Source of the DNA: Apoda limacodes
Lineage: Eukaryota; Arthropoda; Insecta; Lepidoptera; Limacodidae
Assembly: GCA_946406115.1 (NCBI GenBank)
Contig: OX291557.1
Span: 11,564,501 to 11,628,500 of the forward strand
Direction: 5' to 3'
DNA: 64,000 nt
Shown here piece by piece: positions 1 to 10,870 of the stretch. The stretch's first letter is position 1. Each line of letters starts with the position of its first letter. Below the pieces are notes generated by a model. That model saw only the letters and a program-made list of their open reading frames with translations, did not search any database and was not told where the DNA came from. A program made the position numbers and the translations under genes.

Positions 1-390
1 TAGCTTTTGCCCGCGGTTTCACTCGCCCTAAATTCGGTTATCGGTGTAGGATTTCAACGACAACTCCTTAATTATAGAAAAAAGGCAACTCACACTTGCC
101 GTTTTCAAGTAGCCTATGTCCTTCCCCGGAATCAAACTATCTCCATGCCAAATTTGCCATCGGTTCCACCCACCCTAAATTCGGTTATCAGTGTAGGATT
201 TCAACAACAACTCCCCAATTATAGGAAAAAAACCGCTTCCACTTGACGTTTTCAAGTAGCCTATGTCCTTTCTCGGGACTCAAACTATCTCCATGCCAAA
301 TTTCATCCTAATCAGTAAAGTGGCTTAAGCGTAAAGAGGTAACAGACAGACAGACAGACAGAGTTACTTGTGCATTTATGAACACATACT
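1..390 (-). repeat. GTCT-microsatellite-linked Lepidoptera element with internal duplication
   Basis: Read on the minus strand this is a common lepidopteran repeat. It has a tetranucleotide GTCT run (plus-strand AGAC run at 344-360), then a diverged body, and the terminal motif GCGGGCAAAAGCTA at the window's left edge. A 147-bp segment is duplicated in tandem, with units starting at 26 and 173 and each beginning CCCTAAATTCGGTTATC. The same architecture recurs at 7754, 38255 and 57540. The ends resemble non-autonomous Helitron/MITE-type elements with hitch-hiking GTCY microsatellites known in Lepidoptera; that family link is from memory. The 79-aa open frame here is not a gene. Confidence 0.65.
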
Positions 391-984
391 TGTGGAAACT
401 GCACATTTGGACAGTCCATGTCAAAAATGACGGTTACAAACATGAAGAAAATGACATTACGAGATCTTAAAATAGTAATGGCTTTGAAGAGGCTATTTAC
501 CAGTCTTGCGCTGTCCTCTAAAAAGGGAAACACCTTTGACTTTTAGCTTTCGTGTGACAATTTTTATCTTCTTCCTCCCCGGTAAACCGATTTATTTCAG
601 CACGTCATATCGTAGCGATATCGCGCCTGCGTAAACATTCCCTTTATGGGGTGCTTATCTACATTTCCTTAAGGAACTCCCCAGTCGCTCCTGTTCATAT
701 GGTAACTGGTAACTAGATATATTTTTATGAAGTATCCTTAAGTCTGCAATCCCTAAATTAGTGATATATAGCAACTAAAGTTTTCACTCGTAAAGAAACT
801 AGCATCCTATATCGTTTACAAACTAGCTTACGTAGTTGCAATCTAGTAAGCTCATACTTTGCCCTAGCTAATCCTAACTTTGTATTATTGTCTGTCAAGA
901 ACTGGCTAAATTGGTGTATTTGTATTATCCTATCTCAGGTCTTTAATTTCATCACATATTCCGACTTCAATAACGACTTATGGG
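391..984. other. AT-rich intergenic sequence
   Basis: No gene, RNA or clear repeat structure was recognised. Short open frames are random-looking and lack any family motif. Confidence 0.4.
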
Positions 985-1170
985 GCATATCTAAAGCTAC
1001 CTAAGTCCAGATAGGTGGTAAACTGCATCAGAAACAGTGTTCCGGTTGTAGGCTCACCACCTGTGATACAGGACTGGAAGTGGTTGGAGAAAAAAGGCTG
1101 TCTTCCACATGACGATGTAAATGAGTGAACTCGTATACCCAGCCACAGGGTTTACTCCATTTAGGGGATG
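985..1170. repeat. interspersed repeat, copy A
   Basis: This stretch shares an ordered series of blocks with 3040-3250: GTCCxGATA, then TAGGCTCACC, then AAGTGGTTGG, AAAAAxAGGCTGTC and CCACATxATGATGT. Identity is roughly 70 percent by eye. A more diverged relative may lie at 20465-20620. The family is unknown and no coding capacity is seen. Confidence 0.5.
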
Positions 1171-1478
1171 ACAAACGAACCGATTATACATTTGCGAAAT
1201 TAAAGTTATATGATAAGTACAAAAAGTGTAAAAAAAATCAAAAACTATAAATTGCAAAATATTATAAAATACACTTAATTCCTTCTATTTAAGTGGTTTG
1301 TCAAATCGACCGTGATTTAAATATCATATCAGACAACATTTACAAATGGTAAACAGTTTAAAAGTTCTTAATTTAGATGGCCTTATTTTTGACGCATTAA
1401 TCAAAGTATTTTTTCTCAAACATGCGGATTGGCGGCAAAATTACCTATACTATTTTTATTATTGTCAATATAATTAGT
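1171..1478. other. AT-rich spacer
   Basis: Nothing is recognised in this stretch. Confidence 0.4.
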
Positions 1479-1835
1479 TTTTGAAGTGAAAACTTCTTTA
1501 GCGGCGTTGTGCACTTTTTTTGGTATGGGTAAAAAATGATAAACTCGCGTAAGGTCACGTGTCCTAATCGTGGAAATTCGTAAGACGGAAACCGTAATGC
1601 CACGCCTATTATAATTTTTATTTTTAGTATTCGCGATTATGAGTAGTACAGGGAGGTTGGACATGGAATTTTAATTCTATGACAGATTGCGATGTCAAAT
1701 ATACTACGTCAAAAAAGTAAATAAACAAACATTATTATTTCTTGACAATGTCAAAGACATGTCTTGTGACATATTTGAGTGTTAAGCGCGAATCGTGTGT
1801 AAAGGTTTTCACTTCTGCCGGCACTCCCGGAGTGC
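1479..1835. mobile_element. about 360-bp inverted-repeat (non-autonomous) element, copy 1
   Basis: The left end carries GAAGTGAAAAC (1483-1493) and the right end carries the inverse GTTTTCACTTC (1804-1814), followed by GCCGGCACTCCCGGAGTGC, itself a partial palindrome. A second copy with the same ends and the same order of internal blocks lies at 11674-12034. Short terminal inverted repeats and no coding capacity suggest a MITE-like DNA element. The superfamily was not determined. Confidence 0.6.
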
Positions 1836-1903
1836 TACTCGATTTTTTTTACACTAATATACACTTATAATTAGTTTTTTATTCAAAATGGTGACAACCA
1901 AAT

Positions 1904-2004
1904 CTACTTATAACAATTTAAAGTTGGTTCCGTCCCACATATTCACCACTCTAAGAATTACTGGGTTACTTGGGAATTACTACTTATAACAATTTAAAGT
2001 TGGT
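1904..2004 (+). repeat. 26-bp direct repeat flanking a 49-bp insert
   Basis: CTACTTATAACAATTTAAAG plus GTTGGTT occurs at 1904-1929 and again at 1979-2004, exactly 75 bp apart. The DNA between contains a 38-bp block (1930-1967) that recurs exactly at 3890-3927. Confidence 0.6.
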
Positions 2005-2565
2005 TAGCAACCATTCTCACTTAAAACCGGCTCAAATCTTCTCTCAATAATGGCGCACGACGATAAACGTACGTAAATTTACATTGCTACAAACTATTGA
2101 AAGCTTAAGGTGCAGGATTGTGAAAAGTAGTAGCAGTAAGCTAATGATGATGATGCACCAACATATCTTCAATTTTTAGCCACAAAAATCACCAGATAAA
2201 CACTTCACATGCCAATATTCAATACCGTCTCAGGCGGCATAAGATTAAGATTTCCTGAAGCCGGTGTGTGGCAATGAGAGCAAACAGAGAGTGTACTCAG
2301 TGATTGTGGCCTCCCCTGTAAGTGGGGGCGCAAACACGAAGCTCACAGGTGCCGCGGCGGCGGAAACACCACACACCCCCTGTTTGCACGGACACTTCGC
2401 ACCTATCACCTTCCGCCTGTATACACCGCTAATTAAACACGAGTTTAGCTATTCGTTAAAACCCATCAGTTTATTAATCCATAGTTAATAGAGGTAGCTT
2501 ATATAGGTATTTTAAATATGCGTTAGAGGTCATCAGAGGGTTTACCCGAATGATAATCTTAACAC
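2005..2565. other. intergenic; GC-richer patch near 2250-2430
   Basis: The 2250-2430 stretch is much richer in G+C and CpG than its surroundings, with a GCCGCGGCGGCGG run near 2350. No splice-bounded coding exon was recognised. A 74-aa open frame has low-complexity content and no domain. It could be an untranslated exon, a regulatory island or an old repeat. Confidence 0.3.
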
Positions 2566-2830
2566 TAATATTATAAAGGCGAAATTTTGTGAGTGTGTTT
2601 ATATGTTCGTTACTTGTTCACGCTCAAAGGGCTGGACAATTTTTTTTGAATTTAGTATGGAGGTTGCTGATACCCTGTATAAACACATAGGCTACTTTTT
2701 ATCCCAAAAATTCAAAAGTTCTCGCGGAAATAACTATAACCGAGATTAAACTAACTATAGCTGCAGCTATAGCAAACTCGATTAATATAGCTGGCGTTCC
2801 ACGCAAATAACTGAATTTAGGGCAACTGTA
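2566..2830 (+). repeat. decayed GTCT-type Lepidoptera element
   Basis: It starts with AATATTATAAAGGCGAAA and runs through TTACTTGTTCACGCTCAAAG, ATAGGCTACTTTTTATCCC and CTCGCGGAAATAACTATAACC. These are blocks in the same order as at 7754 and 57540. The 3' end is diverged. Confidence 0.55.
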
Positions 2831-2917
2831 CATTTATTAAAAAGGTTCATTCAAATAATCCACTATTATAGTTAGTTAAATACCAATTGTTGGCGCATCA
2901 CAAATACTTTCCTTAAT

Positions 2918-2942
2918 TTTCCACCAATCGATTTGGTGGAAA
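2918..2942. repeat. short perfect hairpin
   Basis: TTTCCACCAA and its inverse TTGGTGGAAA are separated by 5 bases. The arms are perfect over 10 bp. It may be part of an old inverted-repeat element; function unknown. Confidence 0.45.
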
Positions 2943-3039
2943 GTAATTATTTTATTATTATTATAATTAAATTAATTTGTATCATATTTCAGGAATTGGC
3001 AATGGAGGTAAAGTATTTTATCCCTGATATTTTATGTAG

Positions 3040-3250
3040 CTTTAGAGCTGGTAATTGACGACGTATGAGACATATATAAAACCACTTTAGTCCGGATACG
3101 ATTCATCAGAACTAGTCTAGCGGCGATAGGCTCACCCCCTATCACGCAGAACTAGAAAAGTGGTTGGTAAAAAGAGGCTGTCACCACATTATGATGTGGG
3201 TTTGTATCCAACAGCTAGTAACCCCTTTCTGGGGATAAAAACCGTGAAGA
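3040..3250. repeat. interspersed repeat, copy B
   Basis: This is a relative of 985-1170: the same blocks (TAGTCCGGATA, ATAGGCTCACC, AAGTGGTTGG, AAAAGAGGCTGTC, CCACATTATGATGTGG) occur in the same order. Confidence 0.5.
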
Positions 3251-5021
3251 GATATATACATACATCGTTTATACTAGAGTTTTGATAGAACTTTGTCTCT
3301 TCTTTCGGAAATAAGTTTAGAAAAATTATTGAGGCAAGCTCATTCAAATCAAATCATAAAAAGAATTTGACATTAAATACTGTTTCTTATATCAGCTTTC
3401 TTACTAAGCATTCTAGACAAAAGGCCCAGGGTTGAACCTAGGATGATCTCCAGCAAAACTGGCACATTCAAATTGTTATATATACGTATTACATTACTTC
3501 GATTTTACTTTACGCATACACAAGTAACAGACTCGCTTACAAATTTGTAAACACGAGATGGGCAAGTGTACAATTTTAGTGCATGCAAGCACTTGCCCCA
3601 ATATTGACCGAGTGTAATCTAGCGGCCGCCGCTGCGTGGTTAGCGGACCTGCGGTAATGTGCTCAGTTAACACTACCACCGAACTTCTTCATTACCGTGG
3701 GCCCACTTATTTGGCCAGCCTTCACTTGCTAAGCATTTATTCGCGGTACCTTCTTATGATTTAGCTGTTAACTAGCAAAGTGCCGGCGACTTTGTTAATT
3801 ACCTGTCTTAAGGTCTTTGCGTGCCATAGAAAACTCACAATTAGTTAAAAGTAAATACCTACCTAACTAGGTAGCTGTCCTAAATTTTTCCGTCCCACAT
3901 ATTCACCACTCTAAGAATTACTGGGTTTGACCCTCTCCCTGGATCGGGCCCTGGGTAGGGTCCCATCTCTAAAATCTAGCAACTAGGACTAAAAGCGTAA
4001 AAGCCCCGGATTTTGCAGCTCAGAACCCGGACATGTCAACAGTGCCTTTTTAAAAGTTACTTACAAAAGTAAAAAAAAAAAAACTAAATTTAGTCTTCTT
4101 AAGAAACAAAACGTTTTAGGAACTGTTTGCAGTCTTACATTTTTGACGTGACAACGTCTTATAAATTGGTTTGCCGGGTGACACTTCAAGAAACTGCGTT
4201 ACGCTCCGCTCACGTTATGCGCTCACAATGAGAGCGAGTGAGAGGCACGCGGCATGGTTAGCCCGCCTAAGAGCGAGAGAGACAGACATAAAAAGTGAAA
4301 GGCACAAGTTGTCACGATTCCGGACGGTTGTCCGACACTAATTTTTTTATTCTGTAAAGGTTTTTAAAGTTTTTAGGAACTCTCAAACTCGGACTATAAA
4401 TCAAACCCCGTCCGGATACTCCCCGGACGCCCTCTAAACTAAGAAAAATCCGGGGAAACCTATTATTAGTTATCCTTATGACCTACTGGTAATACCAAGT
4501 GCATGTTTATGTATTATAGTACGTATTGGTACTGCTTCTATACATGTCAAATTAGAGCTCTTTTGTCAATCATAAATATAAAAACATACATACATACATA
4601 ATTAATTTAGGTACTCTTATATACATATATACGTTAATTTGTGATAAGTGTACCTAGTAACAAGTAGCTCAATTAATGTTGTGCTCAACACTGCGCAGTA
4701 CCTTGTCTAGGCGTCATATTACTTGCGTTATTGGTGTATACAGCACATATGATATTGAATTACAAACGCTTGGCCCCAAAACTGCCACTAACCCAAGTCA
4801 TAAACCATTTTTAATGATTCACGCTTACAAAACCAAATAGAATGAGGTTGGGTCACGTTTTCACTCGAAAGTTTTAGGACTTTTAAAAGTTCAATAAACT
4901 TGACGATTGTAAAAAATGTATGCCTACCAATATCCTCGGTCGACATAAATATACCTACTTACTTATTTAAGTATGTAGTTATGTACTCTAGAAAGCAGAA
5001 GGTGTAAGCTGTATTTTATTT
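3251..5021. other. intergenic sequence without recognised gene
   Basis: It holds the second exact copy of a 38-bp block at 3890-3927 and a patch at 4195-4330 rich in GAGCGAGAG-type motifs. No ORF with a recognisable domain was found on either strand. Confidence 0.4.
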
Positions 5022-5101
5022 TTTATACCACTAAGGTGGCAAACAAGCTTGCGGTCCGCCTGATGGAAAACGGTCACCGCAGCCTATAGACGCTTGCAAC
5101 A
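5022..5101 (-). repeat. 3' tail of CR1/Jockey-like LINE
   Basis: On the minus strand this is the 3' untranslated tail seen downstream of the LINE fragment at 36515-37022: GGTGACCGCTTACCATCAGG-like sequence, then CCGCAAGCTTGTTTGCCACC and a poly-A-like end. It is severely 5' truncated, as expected of target-primed reverse transcription. Confidence 0.65.
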
Positions 5102-5438
5102 CATGGGGTATCATGACAAAAAAAATCTTGAAATGATATTAATGTTTTTATGTTTATAGTAAACAAACATTTACATATTTGAAACATGCACCTTTATGCA
5201 CAAGTAAGGTACATAACTAAAGTTAGAGTTATGATTTTATATGAATTTTACAAGCTTTTATTTAATTTCACCTGTCCTGAGTCTGTAATCAAAATCAAGT
5301 TAAATTTGACTCACTTCCAGGTATTCGATTGAGCTGAAAAACTTGAGTTTTGGAAAACTTGCTTGAGATCAAATGTCGTTGAATGTTTCCTCTTCTGCAC
5401 GAATCCTTAGCGACCAAGACCATATATATTTTGTTTTT

Positions 5439-5514
5439 CTGAGCTGACTATGCAGTTGGCTGTTGCAGCCATTACTGCTTCACCGGGCTTTTTGTGGCGA
5501 GACTCTGAAGGAAA
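5439..5514 (-). repeat. 3' end fragment of the Jockey-like LINE found at 22931-26093
   Basis: About 76 bp match the segment right after the poly-T tract of the LINE at 22951-23026 (CTGAGCTGACTNTGCAGTTGG onward) with only a few differences. It is preceded by a short T-rich stretch, as a minus-strand poly-A tail would be. It is a heavily 5'-truncated copy of the same family, and the 60-aa ORF over it is not a gene. Confidence 0.75.
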
Positions 5515-7353
5515 TTTTGAAAAAGTAGTCGAAGTAGTCCGTATTCATTTTTTTTTTAATCACACCAAGCGATCGCCTTACACTTTTAGCTATATTTTTA
5601 AATATTTCCAGTTCGTTTTACGTACTTACTGACGCAATTTATTTATAATTTGACTATATAATTTATTTTTGGCAATCGCTACTTTTTTCTCGGGTTATAT
5701 TTACTGCTGGATTTTTACTGGAAACTTCACACATGTAATATTTTTACACTCAGACTCTAGCTACGTGAATGTCTTATAAATCCTGACCACCATAACATAA
5801 TTACCATTGATGGTCATCAGCAAACCAAGTCATAAGCAAGTCCTTGACTGTCTCAAGCGGTTGTCAATTAAAGCGGACAGTGTGCGAAGGGCGACTGGCA
5901 ACAGTGTCAAGATGCATGGGAACCCATCTGTGTGTGCATTACCACTGATAGTGGAATGATTAAACTTCACTCGTCCCGCTGTAATTGAATCCAATACTAC
6001 CTACATTGTGTTGTGAGCAACAATCTATATGATTTGCTAACGTACTTGTGCAAATTTAATTGTTTTAACACTCAAGTTTCATTATAATAATATAATAGAA
6101 AGTTACGTTCGCAATGCCACAGACTACATATTTTAATAATACTATAATTCTAAAGAGATATTCACACAAAAATATTAAAAATCTTCAAACATCACATAAT
6201 ATTACAAGGCATTATTGTATGACAAGTATTTTGTATCAAATTTAATTTTGAACAGTTAATTATATAATTAATTTAATAGCGAATTGATTGTGCACATTAA
6301 AAAATTGTAGGAATTTGCAGGCTTTGGCACAAAATGGCTCAAAACAATAATCATGTAATTTCGGATATTTTTTTTACTTGCGAAGATATTATCGATTGAT
6401 ACCCGACACGTGTGCAAACAGATACACACCTATCCATTATCTATTTACACTAATAGGTAGGTACTAGAAACTAGCTAAGTACCTATCCACTCATATCCAC
6501 TATTCAAATATGGAGTTTGAAGACACATTTGTCATTAGAATGATGTCAATAAATACATCATTATTATTTATCAGAAATGTTCAAAGTAAAAAAAAAATCA
6601 TTATGACAATAAGTTTAGTCTGTTTTTAAATCATGACTGTCATTCGCAACAAGTGTTATTTTGTTGGGAAGTCCAGTCCAGTCCATAAATCACGATATAT
6701 AGATTCATGAGTTCCTAGTAGTTGTGTGATTGGTATCTTATCTACCTATATATAAATTGATATTTATGTGGATGATACAAATAATATCAATTGATATTTA
6801 TTCAAATCAATTCTAAGGCCTAACGCCATACGGTGGTGCAACCAAAGATCGATTAGGAACCGAGAAAGCCCATGAGTGATTCTTGTTTATCACCATACGC
6901 AAAAGATGATTCAAAAGTACTCCAAAATACAGTATTCACTGGATTTGGGATATCAATAACGGGGAGCAAACAAGAAAACTGTGAAGTTAAGGTACAGTTG
7001 GAAAGTTAATAGACTAGCATCTAGAAGATGTCCCGCTTCTAGACCGATAAAAAAGGTAGCCGGAAGTTGGTTGGTGGGGTAGATTAGAAAGGCCTAAAAT
7101 TCAACAGTAGGGTAGATTGATTATAACCGGTGCTGTGCCGTAGATGGTACCCTGAAGTTGATTATAAGATAAATAACTTAAACTGACACAAATTATGATT
7201 ACTTTATTGGTTTTGCACCTCTTGCGAATAATTAAGCTTTTAGAAATTTTTCTCTACCCAAAGGTTGTCTGGAAGATATCGCTTAGTAGCTAAATATTAG
7301 ACCGCCTTTTGTAATATGCCGTTAATTTTTTACTTTTTTTCTCTGTATTTATG
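5515..7353. other. AT-rich intergenic sequence
   Basis: No gene or RNA was recognised on either strand. The sequence is mostly low-complexity AT-rich DNA. Confidence 0.4.
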
Positions 7354-7431
7354 TTTTTTTTTTTTTTTAATACCACTAAGTTGGCAAACAAGCATACGGC
7401 CCGCCTGATGGTAAGCGTTCACCGTGGCCTC
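7354..7431 (-). repeat. 3' tail of CR1/Jockey-like LINE
   Basis: This is another severely truncated copy of the tail seen at 5022-5101, with a poly-T run at 7354-7368 followed by ACCACTAAGTTGGCAAACAA and GCCCGCCTGATGGTAAGC. Confidence 0.65.
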
Positions 7432-7753
7432 ATTATATAATTATATTATATTAATAAGGACTATGTGCCAATATATATGCTAATATCAATGTGCCGTCCA
7501 TTTTAGAACCAATTGGGCTGGCGCGTGACGATGGTTAGAGGCCCGATGGCTTAACTGTTATACCTTGGAAGATGGGACGCCCTTTGGTGTGGGATGCAAC
7601 TTGCATTAACACTTTGGCCACGTCACATCTTCCAAGTACCTTAAGAAAGGCTGGAGAAATAATGAATAAAGACTATATTACTATTATAATTTTATTGAAT
7701 GCTTTCTAACTATACGAGCACTTCGTAGATGTGTACCCAGTATATATTATGTT
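7432..7753. other. spacer with an 11-bp inverted repeat
   Basis: CTTGGAAGATG (7564-7574) and its inverse CATCTTCCAAG (7627-7637) could form a stem with a loop of about 52 nt. No gene was recognised. Confidence 0.35.
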
Positions 7754-8235
7754 AATAGATACTAAATATTATAAATGCGAAAGTAACTCTGTCTGCCTGT
7801 CTGTCTATCTGCCTCTCTGTTACCTCTTCATGCTTAATCCGCTGAACCGATTTAGATGAAATTTGGTATGGATATAGTTTAAATTCCAGGGAAGGACATA
7901 GGATAGTTTTTATCCCGAAAAAAATCAAGTTCTCGCAGGAATAACCATAACCGAGCTTAAACAAACTAAAGCTGTCTATAGGAAACTTCATCAGTATAAA
8001 TAAGGAATTAATTAATTAAGGACAGGTGGAGCCGCTGGCAAAATTTATTAAATGCGAGAGTTTAGATGGTTCGTTGTTTGTAACTCAGTCACGCTTCAGC
8101 ACGCGTTGGATAGATCGGAACCGCTGAACCGATTCAGATGAAAATTAGTACGGAAATAGTTTAAGTCCCAAAGAAGGAAATATGCAATTTTTCATTCCAG
8201 AAATTTAAAAAGTTGCTGCGGGAATAGCTTTATTT
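7754..8235 (+). repeat. two adjacent GTCT-type Lepidoptera elements
   Basis: The first copy (about 7760-8030) begins AATATTATAAATGCGAAAGT, has a CTGTCTGTCTATCTGCC microsatellite, then GAACCGATTTAGATGAAATT and ATAACCATAACCGAGC. A second, related partial copy follows at about 8040-8235 (AAATGCGAGAGTTTAGATGG, CCGCTGAACCGATTCAGATG). This family is among the most abundant short repeats in lepidopteran genomes. Confidence 0.7.
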
Positions 8236-9349
8236 ATTTACATGTTTAATATAAGTACATCGCAGCAGGATTATGAAGACAATATAAGTGCGACGAAGCA
8301 ATCTTATCGTCAGAACTCCAATTCTCTAATGAAGAATCTCGCTTCCGAAAATCAGCAGTGCGGAATGCTGGGTAACTTAGTACATGTTACTTTGATAAAC
8401 CGTAAACAACATTAAAATTGGGTGTTAGCATTTGCCTACTCTTCCAACATAGTAAGAGCCGCCGGCCATGGAGAGTTGCCATTTCCGGGATGTAATGACC
8501 AATCGGATCGTTTTCGCAGAAGTACGCGCGTTAATGTATCAAGTTAACCGCCCCGCACCGCATATCATGTGCACCGGTTTTTAATTCAGCTAATGGTTTC
8601 ATAAATAAATTTGTTTGTGGATATATCATAATGAAGATCTTGAGTGCCGACGATTACCGCACTAATCAGTAACATTATTTTTACAGAAGTAAGTGCGAAT
8701 TTAAACAATGGAGACGTGTTTTTCCTTTTTTTTTTTAATTAGTCTAGTAGGTTTCGACGACAAATTTCAGCAGTGTTATTTTATTATTTATTACCTGTAA
8801 AGAATTATGCATCGAAGACTTTTATGGAGGATGAATAGAAAACAATAAGCAAGTGACGGCGAGCAAAGTTGTGAAAATTTTCACTTAACGTTCCCAACAA
8901 ATGAAGATTTTTGGCGCCATTATTGGCGTCATAATATATTTATGCTAGGCTATGTGGATGAAATTTCCAACAGCCTTCCGGAGCTTCTTCAGAGGCCCGG
9001 ACAATTGAAATAAAAAAAAAATTTTACAAATATAATAGGTGTTTGTTTTTTAATATCCAAAGGCAAATTCTCTAAATTATCTCTATTTCGATTATTTTAT
9101 TATTAAAATATTGAATATTATTTATTAGGAATTAAATGGCTGTTCGTTGGTACGCGCATCACTTGAAGTGATAGCGTCGTGATGCGCATTATACCTGAGC
9201 TTACCAAATTGCAGCCCCTGATGACCAGTGTGTGAATATGTTGCCAATTTCTTATGTTCAATAATTATGAAAGATTGAAGGATAACTTTACTGTACACCA
9301 AACAATTAACAAAGAATATCAAATAATACAAATAAAAAGAAGTACAAGT
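8236..9349. other. intergenic sequence
   Basis: No gene or clear repeat was recognised. A GC-richer patch at 8450-8580 has no coding features. Confidence 0.35.
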
Positions 9350-10040
9350 GCGAGTCTGGCTCGCGCACCGAGGGTTCCGTACAAACTTATTACATGTAGA
9401 TAACTCTTCCATTATAAGATCAAGTATCCTAGGTCAACTAGGTAAAAATTAACATATTTTGGGCTTATCTTTTTTCACTTTGACTTATAAGCTTGATATT
9501 CTTACAACATTGAGTGCCCGTAGACTTTACTATTCTTACAACATTGAGTGCCCGTAGACTTTACTATTCTTACAACATTGAGTGCCCGTAGACTTTACTA
9601 TTCTTACAACATTGAGTGCCCGTAGACTTTACTATTCTTACAACATTGAGTGCCCGTAGACTTTACTATTCTTACAACATTGAGTGCCCGTAGACTTTAT
9701 TATTCTTACAACATTGAGTGCCCGTAGACTTTACTATTTGATATTAATTTTAACTTGATACCTCTACGCGTTCTTGAGCTAAAGGGACTTAGCAGAAAGA
9801 CACAACTTTTTTTTAAATGTGTAATAACTACAAATTAACAAAATATGGATTTTTTCCTATCTTTGTAATGTTAGACCTTGCTTCGTATGAATTTTCATGA
9901 TTCCAGGACAACAGGAAGTACCCCATAGGGTTAAATATATTTGTAAATGACTGAAAATCTAAATGTGTTTCAAAAATGCATCAATAATTCCTTTTTTCCT
10001 TTTGAGTTTCAGATCCCTAAAAAGTACCATAAGCGACCTT
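9350..10040. repeat. GGGTTCCGTAC-family repeat carrying a minisatellite
   Basis: It begins with GTGCGAGTCTGGCTCGCGCA and GAGGGTTCCGTACAAACTTA, closely matching 32100-32170, and continues with ACTTGATACCTCTACGCGTT, as at 17409. It belongs to a lepidopteran repeat family whose ends read GGGTTCC and GGAACCC and which has AGTGCGAGTCGGACTCGC-type tails. A 34-bp tandem array sits inside. Confidence 0.6.
9497..9734 (+). repeat. 34-bp minisatellite, seven units
   Basis: Units start at 9497, 9531, 9565, 9599, 9633, 9667 and 9701, exactly 34 bp apart. The unit begins TATTCTTACAACATTGAG and continues TGCCCGTAGACTTTAC. All copies look identical except one C-to-T change near the end of the sixth. A partial eighth unit starts at 9735. 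Such uniformity suggests recent expansion or homogenisation. Confidence 0.95.
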
Positions 10041-10656
10041 ATTGCTCAAGAGCAATCTATACCAGGCAACATTTATTATTTTATATATATTTATCAAAGC
10101 GACCTGTCCTATACCCATGTTAAAGTGACAAAACAACCACTAAGACTACAATAACTTTAAATTATATATTTATGAGAAAATATTCCCCTTGTGCTGATAA
10201 AACTGATAAAATCACAAAACAAATTGAATTCAAATACATTTGTATAAGTGATAGATAGATAACTTATCCCCTATTTTCAGTGAGGAGTAACTTTCCCAAG
10301 GGGAAACTTGCACCAGGTGTTCGTCAAAAGCAACTGAAAACATTTAAATTGTATCTTTAATGATAAGCGGGCCCCACGGGAAGGATAATGATTGTAAATG
10401 TGTCCATCAACTACCGTGATGGTTGTTTAACTGGGCAGTTAAAATTTTATGCGTCTCCATGCTACCAATGTGAAGATAAACGTTTGGGGATGTTTAGGAA
10501 TTAATGTCTGTTTGTTTAACTACCATCATACTTGTAGATGTATTCTTGAATTTGTTTCATAAGTTAAAGGTCAGTGTAAATAAAATGTAACTTAGCTTTC
10601 TCAATGTTAATAATATAAAAGTACTAATTGTGTCTTCGTGCGGGAAATAGTAAGTA
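10041..10656. other. intergenic sequence
   Basis: Nothing beyond AT-rich unique-looking sequence was recognised. Confidence 0.35.
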
Positions 10657-10746
10657 TTTAGGGTGTTTTCAGAGATACACGTGTTTTATCAGGTGCGTGC
10701 GTGACCTTGCTTAATGAAGCACGCTTATCTCTGAAAACACCCTAAA
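10657..10746. repeat. 90-bp hairpin element with perfect 21-bp arms
   Basis: The left arm (10657-10677, core AGGGTGTTTTCAGAGATA) is perfectly complementary to the right arm at 10726-10746. The 48-nt loop contains GTGCGTGCGTGAC and GAAGCACGC, which can extend the pairing. It may be a very small MITE or a foldback. No target duplication was resolved. Confidence 0.7.
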
Positions 10747-10804
10747 ACAAAAAAGAGGCGTTTAAAAGCAAAACTGCGAAACGCCAGTTTTGTTTGCATT
10801 AAAT

Positions 10805-10870
10805 GACCGAATGGCGCAATGGCAGAGCGTGCGGCTACCATGTTAAAGGTCCCGGATTCAATTCCCGGTA
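10805..10870 (+). repeat. tRNA-like sequence (probable SINE head)
   Basis: It has an A-box-like TGGCGCAATGGC at 10812-10823 and a B-box-like GATTCAATTCC at 10855-10865, with the T-arm pairing CCCGG/CCGGT partly kept. The region between does not fold into a normal anticodon arm and the acceptor stem is not complementary. A tRNA-derived SINE head or tRNA pseudogene is therefore more likely than a working tRNA. Confidence 0.5.

Noticed and set aside
2264..2488. 74-aa ORF in a CpG-rich patch as a Sox 5' exon
   Set aside because: No SoxE motif, and no convincing donor in a fitting phase; kept only as a composition note.
9497..9734. CRISPR-like array
   Set aside because: Units are contiguous identical 34-mers without unique spacers, in a eukaryotic context.
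10805..10870. Functional tRNA gene
   Set aside because: A and B boxes are present, but the anticodon arm and acceptor stem do not fold properly.
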